A stretch of 64,000 nt of DNA from Hydrangea macrophylla. Its lineage: Eukaryota; Streptophyta; Magnoliopsida; Cornales; Hydrangeaceae. The notes under the pieces are model-generated. The model saw only the letters and a list, made by a program, of their open reading frames with translations. It did not search any database and was not told where the DNA came from. The stretch covers positions 28,116,681 to 28,180,680 of the forward strand of contig CM066994.1 in NCBI GenBank assembly GCA_033977485.1. Reading direction: 5' to 3'. The stretch's first letter is position 1, and each line of letters opens with the position of its first letter. Shown here in pieces: positions 54,853-64,000 of the stretch. The translations under genes were made by a program, and so were the position numbers.

Positions 54853-57532
54853 TGTCATCCCCCGACGTTGCATAAATAGGGAAAGCATTTAATTTCCTTT
54901 ATGGACCCTTAGGTCGCGACAGTTTGAAAGATCGATTCCGTCCCAAACGTCAAACAATATAATAACATAAATCAGAGTAAGAGTAATCAAGACTTATAAA
55001 ATTTTTCAAAGATCATACTTATTATATCACATAGGAACCTTAAGGCACAACCCGCCTTGCAAAAGTATTAATATATATTACATCAATCCTTATTACAAGT
55101 TTAGTTAATAAAACCAGAATTAAATAATTTTTCTCCACAAGTAGTTGTTCTCAATTTGCATAATCATATTGTCCTGCCTGAACGTAACTTGAAAAACTTA
55201 GACACGAATGTCCAGGGTGCATTAACGCCGTCAGCTTCAAGAAGCTGGTGAGTATTAAAAACATATGCTTATAATGTAAAACATACTTTCTTAGCATTTT
55301 GTTTTATAAGTTTATTATTCAACATGTTAGAAATACAAGAGTGGATTCATATTTAAATAGAAACAAAAGATCAACATAATAACATTCAGTTAATATAATA
55401 TGCATGTGACCGTGCATGAAACAATGCAACCCACTCATCCAACTGACTCTTTTACCTCGACTACAAAACCCAACACAAACAGTTCCCTTGAACTACCGGC
55501 CCACGGTCGCTAGGTTTAGAATGTCTGTTGATATGTCTACCATATCCGAGTCTGCCTAGACGTACCTAGACATTCAAGGTTATAATAACCTGATCGGTCT
55601 ACCATATCCGAGTTGGCCTAGACACGATCAGACTGGCCTGCCGTATCCAAGTCGACCTGGGCTCAATCCCTCTTAATTAACCTGTCGTATCCGAGTCGAC
55701 CTGGGATAATTAAGGCTTATAACATAACACTGATTGGCCTACCGTATCTGAGTCACCCTGGGCTCAATCCTTCCTAATTAACTTGCCATTTTCGAGCTGG
55801 CCTAGGATAATTAAGGTTACCCTACCCAAGACATTCTCATTTACTCACTTCGCACAACATATATGATAACCAAACAACCCCTTTCAAACATGCCAACTCG
55901 ACTATGCATATGTACAACTTATTCTCTTTCTCGTTTATATAAAGGTATCCGAGTAGCATATGACTTGTTCTTTCTTTACATATTTTTTTATAAAGATATC
56001 ATAGCGGTTTTAAAACTTATCTCGCTTATATTCCCTCTTCACAGTATCAGAACGATTTGTATATCAATATAAATAAATCAATTTTACTTTAATATGATAT
56101 ATCTCTAATAAAATAGTAAGGTACAACAACTTATAGCAGCAGGTATAACTTTATGCAGCAAACAAAATTCTCCTATAGTTACTATTTTAAAGAGACAAAT
56201 CGTTATGTCACAGAGGAGCATGACCGGTTATGGTCTTATAGCGGGACCGGTCATGGTCGTGACCGGTCCTGGTCATGTAGTGCAACTGGTCCAGGTCATC
56301 TTCAACCTCAAGATTGTACATGTTTAGAGAATAATACGAGTTTTGCAAACTTAAGCGATACTGTAAGTGTAATATACCATTCTCTTCATTTTTTCGCAAG
56401 GATTACGAATACGTGATTGGTTTAGACTAATTCGAACCGTAACTCCTGGATTTCACGTAAAACTGAGAGGTGACGAAATTTTATTCTTAATATACGTCGC
56501 AATATGGATGAATCAGGTTATGTAATTTGAAACATAGCTTCTAGGGACTAAGACCTTTCATTATTATCTATCAAAACTCATTTTGGTTAAGTTTCACAAA
56601 ATCACCATTTTTACACCATGAACAAGCTTAAACGAATTTCATACAAGTTATCACTTCATGCAATACCAACTGTAATTGGGCATGAAATTACATTAGGAAT
56701 GAGTTAATAATACTCACTATGATTGGAGATTAAGCGTGTGTTGAGAAAGAAGACCAAATATGAGATTCAAGCTTGGAGTTTTGGCTATGGTGGATCGACT
56801 ACAGCTTTCTCTCTCTAAAATTTCTGTAAAACTCTCTGCATATATCTCTCTCTATTCTCTCTGTATTTCAGTTGTTAACTGTGCAGAATGTGAAGATATG
56901 CTATGTTTATAAAGAAAATAATTTGATGAACTTGGGCTCCAAGTTCAAGCTACTACACTCTACAAACCCTTTTGTTTTTCTAATTTCTAAATCTATAATA
57001 TGCATATATGTATATACATATATATAATCTGATGTATCTTGAGGTTGTAGGGGTTGCTAGGAAGCAATAGGGGTCATTTGGGGTGTTTGGCAAATTAGCT
57101 TATGGTCATACTTTAACACACAAACTAATAGTATTCCCAAACAAGCCAAATTATTGCTTTAATTAAAGGAGTATAAAGCAAATGTCATGTCCTGATTTGA
57201 CATAGATTCCAAAATCTGTGGAAGTTCATTGCGGCGCAGATAATTTTCGTTCATACACTGATATTTTTGCGGCGTTCGTAGTTGCGATAAAAATATAGAA
57301 AATTTTAATAGCGTAGGAAATAATTTCTCGGTTGTATAAAAATGCAGTTTGAATCAAAATTAAACATTTTCATCGTCTTGAAAATGCAATTTTCAAATCC
57401 ATTACAGGCATTCCTGAATTCATAAAAATTACAGTTTGACCCCAAACAGTGTATTTCTATAAACTCAAACAAGTGATAAGAACAAAATATTGAAATTACA
57501 TTTAGCAATTAATGAAAATACAGGTTGTTACA
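54853..57532 (-). mobile_element. 3' LTR of a chromovirus gypsy element, 2.68 kb
   Basis: On the minus strand the polypurine tract TTAAAGGGGAGAAGG (57533-57549) is followed by TGTAACAACCTGTATTTTC, and the LTR ends ...GGGGGATGACA at 54853. Inside are six degenerate repeats around CCGTATCCGAGT (55541-55795), a GACCGGTCATGGTC cluster (56220-56280) and GAAGCTGACGGCGTTAATGC (about 55225). The adjoining integrase fixes orientation. The 5' LTR is not in the window. Confidence 0.8.
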
Positions 57533-58673
57533 TCCTTCTCCCCTTTAACAGGAGTTCGCCCCGAAATCTAGACTAACTAGTCATGAAATAACTCTGGGTA
57601 CTTCTTCCTCATATCAGGTTTGACTTCCCACGAGGCTTCATTCTCCTCATGGTGATTCCACGAAACTTTTACCAACGGGATTTCCTTCCTCCTCAACTTC
57701 TTAATACTCTAATATAGAGTTTTCATGGGCCTCTCCTTATAGGAAACGTTATGGCTTGTCTCGATATCAAAACTAACCACATGTGAGGGATCTCGTATGT
57801 ATTTTCTCATCATACTAACGTGAAATACATTGTGAACCCCATACATCTTTTGGTTGTAGTGCGAGTCAATAAGCCACTTTTTTTGACATGATCCAATATT
57901 TCAAATGCATGGGGCTAGCTTCCCTCTCTTGAGACCAAAGTGTACCACTCCTCGGGTCGATGAAACCTTAAGAAGTACGTGATCTCCAACACTGAATTTC
58001 AAATCCTTTCTGCATCGATCCGCATAACTTTTGTACCTGTTCTGTGCGGTTCTCATCCTTTCCTTGACCAGAGAAATCTTCTTATTGGTTTCTCTAACCA
58101 AATATGGTCCCAACAACTCTGTGTCTTCGACTTCTGCCCAACACAATGGAGAACGACATGGTTGTCGATACAATGCTTCGAATGGAGCCATCCCAATACT
58201 CGCGTGATAACTATTGTTACAGGTAAATTCAACCAAAGGCAAGTGTGTCTCCCAAGATTCTTCAAAATCAATAACACACGCCCTAAGCATATCCTCCATG
58301 ATCTGATTAACATGCTCAGTTTGCCCATCTGTCTGAGGGTGAAAAGTAGTACTCATCTTGAGCGAGGTTCCTATATCTTCGTGCAAACTATCCCAAAATC
58401 TAAAAGTAAAACGTGCATCGCGGTCTAACACAATCGACATAGGTGCACCGTGAAGTCACACAACTTATTGTATATACATCTGGCTTATCTTTTCTACCGG
58501 GTATGTTATACTATAAGCAATAAAATGGGCCAACTTAGTCAATTGGTCCACAATTACCCTAATGGCATCATGCTTCTACTGTAATCGAGGCAATCTAACT
58601 ACAAAAACCATGGTTATGTGTTCCCATTTCCAACCCCAGGACAGTAAGGGGTGTAGTAGTCCTTAGGACCTCT
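57533..58673 (-). pseudogene. Gypsy (Tekay/Del-like chromovirus) integrase-chromodomain remnant
   Basis: Minus strand from 58673: WEHITMVFVV starts the integrase core, with Val where the first catalytic Asp is expected (TMDF). VIVDQLTKLAHF follows, then, after stops and a frameshift, the open stretch 58440-57901 with VLDRDARFT (second Asp), FHPQTDGQTEHVNQ (Glu) and NSYHASIGMAPFEALY. FHVSMMRKYIRDPSHV and a chromodomain (KEIPLVKVSWNHHEENEASW, KYPELF) follow before the polypurine tract. RT, RNase H and gag are absent: similarity stops where another LTR begins at 58674. Confidence 0.85.
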
Positions 58674-58775
58674 TGTAATACCCTGTATTTTTGTAATGTT
58701 TTATATGAATAAGACCTTGTAATGCTTCTTTTAATACTTGTATGAATTTTTCTTGCTTGTAGTATAATTTGGATA

Positions 58776-59562
58776 CTAATCGATTGGTAAGAACAATTGA
58801 TTGCTAATACCAATCGATTGCCACTTTTACCAATCGATTGGAGCATTTATACTTAACACTAATCGATTACCATTTATGCCAATCGATTGGCAGCAGCTGG
58901 GCAGATTCTCTTGCCTTAGCTGGGGAAAGGCCACGTGAACACTTGTATCCCTATATATATTAGCCCATTTTGGGCATATTTCTGGTTCCAGAAATCAAAG
59001 AAAGGGAGAGGGAGTGTTTATGTGTGTGTTTATATATATACACACATATATATATATTCATACACTCACACACACACAGAGATGGACTGAGAAGAAGAAG
59101 AAAATCAGGAGAAGAAGAAGAAAGAAAAAAAGAGAAGAAGAAGATAGAAAGAGGTAGAGAAGACACAAAGAGAGGGAGAAGCCATTGAAGCTTCAAGCTT
59201 CAATACACCCAACCAAACACGCCCTTAATACCTAAGGTGAGTTCTAAACTCACTTGGTAGCTTAACATTGATGTTAAGGCATGTTTGAATGAAGAAAAGA
59301 AATTAAAACCATGTATTTCCTCGTTTTATATTGTTGGTCAGTCTTCACTGGGAAGAGGACGATGTCCTAATCGATTGGACTTTTCCCAATCGATTGCCAT
59401 CATTTGAATCCCAATCGATTGACATTTTCCCAATCGATTAACATCCCAATCGATTGCCATTTTTAGCAATCAATTGGCATGCGATCCAATTGATTGGATT
59501 TTTTGCCAATCGATTGATACTATTTTTATACCAATCGATTGGACCCTTGTCCCAATTGATTG
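58776..59562. repeat. Two clusters of the palindrome CAATCGATTG
   Basis: Exact CAATCGATTG starts at 58811, 58831, 58880, 59387, 59412, 59447, 59507 and 59532. Eight one- or two-base variants lie at 58777, 58794, 58860, 59368, 59431, 59467, 59487 and 59553. Spacing is irregular, about 16-27 bp within clusters. Confidence 0.95.
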
Positions 59563-59887
59563 GAAATTACAGAATGGTGATTATCTTGTTTAGTTTATAT
59601 TATAACTATTTAGTTGCTTATTTACTATTCAGTATTTCTAGCATGCTTTATTAATTTAATACAAAGGCGATAATGAGATAATGCGACATAGGATCTTAGT
59701 TACGACAAGATTAATGGATAATGGTTGTGACGTTAGATAATGTTGTAGTTGTGAATCCCTTGGAGTTAACGTTCATTTCATTCAGAGTAGTCAGGCCACA
59801 TTGGGATTGTCATGTATTGATGTTAGAGTTGAACTTAAGTAGGTTTGTTAAGATTCGGGAATCTTGCGTGGGCGGGCTTTGGTCAAT

Positions 59888-60200
59888 CATATGTTCTTAA
59901 AAGCGGCAGACAGACGAAGGTGTCTATAACTGCGTGGATCGAACCATTTGCCTTAAGATAGCCAGATGATCTAATCATATGTTCTTAAAAGCGATAAACA
60001 AACGAAGGTGTCTACGACTGTAGTGGACCGTAATCACTGGTAGACGTCGCTAAGTCGTGTCTATAGAATGATGTACTGTTGCTTAAAGCATTATATCCCT
60101 GTAGTGCGGTGAACTGTGAATATGTTATTAAAAGCTAGGGATGGACTGACGTGGTATCCATGATTACGGTAGACTGCGCATATGTTCTTAAAAGCGGTGG
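59888..60200. repeat. Degenerate tandem repeats inside the LTR
   Basis: CATATGTTCTTAAAAGCG-like units at about 59888, 59969, 60118 and 60178, each followed by a variant of GACGAAGGTGTCT, occur in the plus-strand LTR. Confidence 0.8.
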
Positions 60201-60908
60201 ACGGAGCAATGGTGTATCCCTAAGAATGAACTACTATCGAGTCTGTTCCCCTATCATGATATCTTAAAATGAGTAAGACGTTAGTAATCGGATCATCGGT
60301 TTGATTAAAGGAGTTACCCCCACTGAATCTTAATGGTTATCGTTTATAACTTGTTATAACTTCAATAGTTGATACCTTGTCAGTATCTAATTCACTCAGC
60401 TTTCATTAAGCTGACGGCGTTTATGCCGCTGGACATTTCTATGTTCCAATGCACCCTGGTTATGACTATACAAATGAAGGACCTGCAGGCGAGGACTACT
60501 ATGCTAGTGACGATATCCCTGCGGAGGACTACCCCGAAGGAGGTCAGGCAAAAGAGGACTACTACGCCGAGGACTACCTCTATGCCAACTGAAGATTAGG
60601 CTAGACTATAGTTTAATTATTTTTACTGCTTTCCAGACCTTTTTGTAATCAGGCATATGTTGCCTTGACAATTGTACTTCTGCTATGTTTTATTTTGATT
60701 CGAGACTCTGATGTGTAATAGTTAGTTACCTCTTTTTGATATTAAGTTATGTGTTAACCAGCACCTAGATTTCATCCTTGTTATCTCCTTTACTTATTGT
60801 TGCTTAGTACTGCGTGGTGTGGACAATCATGTGACTTCACCAGTCGCTGCCTTTGGACCCAAAAAGGAAATTTATTTTTCTCTATTTTTGCCATTCCGGG
60901 GCATGACA

Positions 60909-62746
60909 AACTTAGCTTCCTTCTTCCTTAGCAAACAAATACAGAGAGAATTTGTACAAAAATTCTCGACAACGAAATTACGCCGACAATCACGACACCA
61001 ATTGACGCACCGCTTGACGTTTAATTTCAAAACAAGCTACATATTTGGACTCCTGGAAGTGAGTCTAATGCATTGGCACTAATCTTATTGCATTTGAGAC
61101 AATTTTCCTACTCCCCAATTCGAGAGCTTTAGCTAATAATTTGCTAATTTGGTATAAGATTTGTACCTGGAGGTTACTAGGCTTTTAATTTGGCTACTAA
61201 GAGTAAAATCCTTGAGGTGAGTGACAATAATTATAGAATCTGGATAATTGGATGTTTGGGATTATCTTTATGATGATTAGTATGTCTGTTTGTATAATTT
61301 AGCATGTTTAGCTACTATTGGGCAAACCATTGTGCTTAATAAGGCCAATTTGTTTGGCAATAACACTATAATACCCGCATGCGTGTTATTGCATTCATTA
61401 CATTGCCATGCATGATAATGTGATGTGTTGTGTCTTATGACACCTGTGAGAGTGAGTTTTTACTCACGAGTTGATTGGGGGTGTCTGTGTTAGAGAACCC
61501 TTTGAGACTGTGTAGAATGAATGTTGGTTGTTGTGACGTGTCTCCGAGATTGAGACGGTCATTGTGGAATACCTTAAATGTTTATCTAGAAATAAATGTT
61601 TACCTGTATATTTCACTATATGTATTATTTCTGGTTTAGAGTTTATTTCTGTTGTTAAGTTTAGCATCCTGGTGAGGACGAATTAACACGCTACTAATTG
61701 GTAGGCTAATTAGCAATTTTGCAAAATCATGTGAGATTGCGTTTTAGCAACCAAATAGAACTTTTTATAATTTTTGAGGTTTCACTTGAGAAGCTACGAA
61801 TTAGCTGTGTAGAAAGTTTCGAAAACTGATTAGGAGTTTTGAAAACTCGTGGGGAGGTAAACATGATTTTCGGAAGTGTTGCCTATATATAGATAGAGAT
61901 GACTTTGAGATTTTCTTATAACTTTCTAACCTAAATTCAAGAAGAGGCCAAGAAGGGGGATTTGATTGCTTAGAGCTTCTCGACGCCAAATGACGACCGT
62001 TCGTCCACTGATTTTTTACCAAATTTCGTATTTGAACTCCTTGAGGTAAGGCCGTCGTTTTGATACCTATTAGGACTCGTTTGGATAAGTTTTTCGATAA
62101 GTCATTTTCTAGAATTTTCATAAAAAGTTGATAATTAGAATTCTGATCGATAGGAGTAGTTCTAGACGGACTTCTGCACGTTCTTTGTACTTGGGTTTTC
62201 TTTGGATTGAATTATAGGAGCGGCAGTCGGAGGTGAGTGATTAAACTATGTGTTTTGGAATGGTTTCTTGACATATATTCTTGTTTGATATGAAAAGCAT
62301 GTATTAGTTTATAGATATATTTTGTGTAATTCATATTGGGCGAATATATTGATAAGTAGGTACAATAGCACGGTAAAATGTTTTGATTACCGAAAGCATG
62401 GTGATATTGAGCATGTTGAGTTGTTATTTGGGTCAAAGGAGCACGTGGTTACTAAGCAATCTTGTGGAGCCGATATAGGCATTAAGGTCGCACGATTAAA
62501 GAAAAGAATCGTGGGTCTTACCTTTTTGCGTGGACTTATTGGCGAGGAATCGCGGATTAGGAGTATGGAACGTACACGTGAGAATCCGGAGACTAGTATC
62601 ATTCATGTGTATTTGTTGTTTTATTCACTAAGCGTTAGCTTAAACAAATCAAATATGTGTGGTTATTCAAATAACCATTTCAGGTGTTGATGCCGGTGAA
62701 TCGGAAAAGTGATCACGAGATGTCAGAAGTTCACTTAGAAGGCGAC
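60909..62746. repeat. Unclassified LTR-like sequence
   Basis: No protein similarity recognised. It resembles plant gypsy LTR interiors in composition and carries splice-donor-like GAGGTGAGTG twice (61215, 62231) and GAGGTAAGG (62042). Boundaries not found. Confidence 0.35.
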
Positions 62747-64000
62747 TGATCGGGAGAGAACAAATCCTAATTACACGCCTTAATTCACATTTGTTAATAC
62801 TTTTTATCCTGTTTTTGTGTATTTTTGCTTTATTTTCTGTTTTCTTTCAGGATTTGGAGAAAAGTAAGGATTCCAGGCTAAATGGGGTGAAAAAGCAGAA
62901 GAATAGAAGTTAAAAAAGCCATATCATGCGCGCGGCCCGCTCGCGCGATAGACCAGAACTTCGCTCGCGTGACCTCCCAATATCCCGCTCGTGCGGCCCA
63001 CTCGCGTAACCTATGTTAAGATCAAAGTTGCGTATTTCAGTGTACTGGAGATCCCCACGTGAACGAAACTGCCTAATAATTTCCAGATTGTAAAATACTG
63101 CAGTTTTAGTGCAAATTGGTTTAGAAAAGCTTCCTAATTCTTCCGAAAGCTACACAAATCCTATTGTAAATCAATTTTTAGGTTACACACCTATATACAC
63201 CACATTATACACACAAAACTACATAACACGGAGAAGAAGAAGAAGACCAAGGATTTCCATGGCCTCCTCCATCAACATCTTGCCGTTCATCGCTTCTATG
63301 GCCGCTTAGATCGGTATCTAGGGTTTCAATGAAACCCTAGCCAAGTAATAGGGTGTATTTTATGCTTTCTTTTAGATTTATTATGTATGGATGATGATTA
63401 TATGTTTAGAGGATTTTTTATAATAAAATCGTACTTCTATTGATTAAATCATTACTTTCAAAGTTTATTCTTGTCTTAGATCTATTTTGAATGTGATGTG
63501 CTCAATGATATATATTTGTTGTGCTTGTATAGATTATTTACATGTAATGGTGCTTATTTGAATTGTGATATCAAGTAGCCGAATAGTTCATGCCTAGGAA
63601 AGACGAATTGTGCCGCAACCCTAGTTTAGTGTGAGACAATCCGTGCCAACCGAAGATGAATTATGTTGGTGCTTGAATCGTAGTTATCTTCTTGACGGAG
63701 GAATTGGGCTTGTAACTACAATTCCCCATTATCATCCAATGTAATAAACTAATTGAATGCATAAATACCCTTATTATGAAGCTAGTGGTGGATTTGCAAT
63801 CCTAGGTTCACTTTAAATATCGTTTAAAACAACTTTTAATCGCTTTCATAGTTTAGATTTATTTTATTGTTCTTAGTTTAATTAAAATCAAATCAAAATC
63901 TGTTTTCCTTAATTAACTAAATTTAGGTTTTAAAATTAAAGTGCTTTAGTAATTCAATCTTTGTGGGTTCGGCCTTTACTTCCACACTACAAATCTTTTA
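62747..64000 (+). mobile_element. Probable LTR start of a further gypsy (Tat/Athila-like) element, cut by the window end
   Basis: Begins TGATCGGGAGAGAAC and runs to the window edge with GTGGGTTCGGCCTTTACTTC near the end, a phrase typical of the end region of Tat/Athila-type LTRs. It contains CG-rich alternating blocks at 62928-63010 and a short ORF at 63109-63309 of no recognised family. The partner LTR, PBS and target duplication cannot be seen. Confidence 0.45.

Larger units (their letters stand above)
58674..60908 (+). mobile_element. LTR of a second gypsy element, 2.24 kb, no TSD seen
   Basis: Starts TGTAATACCCTGTATTTTTG and ends CCGGGGCATGACA, matching the LTR at 54853-57532 in end style but in opposite orientation. 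No 5-bp flank duplication (CCTCT against AACTT) and no PBS or PPT beside it. It is therefore a rearranged LTR or one cut from its element by a deletion that also removed the rest of the neighbouring integrase element. It contains the palindrome clusters, a (TA)n(CA)n run at 59025-59080 and AAGCTGACGGCGTTTATGC at 60408. Confidence 0.7.

Noticed and set aside
58970..59196. Frames near (TA)n(CA)n with Lys/Arg/Glu-rich or Ser/Leu-rich tails
   Set aside because: Purine-run translation inside an LTR; no conserved family.
63109..63309. A 66-codon frame ending in ASSINILPFIASMAA
   Set aside because: Lies in the leader-like part of an LTR; no family and no support beyond being open.

Overview
This is AT-rich nuclear DNA from a flowering plant, most likely a eudicot. 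Genes have many short exons with GT-AG introns, the retroelements are plant copia, chromovirus gypsy, LINE, SINE and TRIM types, and MITEs and microsatellites are dense. Two recognisable genes lie tail to tail. I cannot name the species.

Layout. 198-8270 (+): the last eight exons of a divergent CNOT9/RCD1/CAF40-like CCR4-NOT subunit; its 5' end is outside the window. 8271-11265: gene-free interval with old repeats. 11266-49686 (-): a complete ZPR1 gene. I could place all 16 exons; they join in frame into 489 residues with two C-x2-C...C-x2-C zinc fingers. Exons fill about 1.5 kb of 38.4 kb, and introns 13 (21.8 kb) and 14 (5.6 kb) are swollen by transposons. 49687-54852: a patchwork of MITEs, SINEs and a retroposed insert. 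54853-64000: gypsy material, namely a 2.7-kb LTR plus integrase/chromodomain remnant (-), a 2.2-kb LTR (+) holding clusters of a CAATCGATTG palindrome, unclassified LTR-like sequence, and the start of another LTR-like element.

The most striking object is in ZPR1 intron 13. A deleted copia element (18772-37628, +) with 156-bp LTRs, PBS, PPT and a TATAT target duplication has its gag broken by six head-to-tail copies of one 2.76-kb piece of a second, opposite-strand copia element (19598-36144). Each copy runs from the integrase region through RT and RNase H into the 3' LTR, and all carry the same disabling stops and frameshifts, so a dead fragment was amplified. The copies are almost identical; several of the few private variants lie close to the two outer edges. 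The unit junction has about 3 bp of microhomology (ATT).

ZPR1 intron 14 holds a 3.14-kb solo LTR with a perfect 5-bp target duplication beside a decayed LINE reverse transcriptase that was itself split by a TRIM and by a MITE. Three copies of a ~195-bp MITE with 9-10-bp target duplications, one of them 150 bp upstream of the ZPR1 start codon, mark Mutator-type activity. Both host genes still look translatable, so the retroelement load is confined to introns and flanks.
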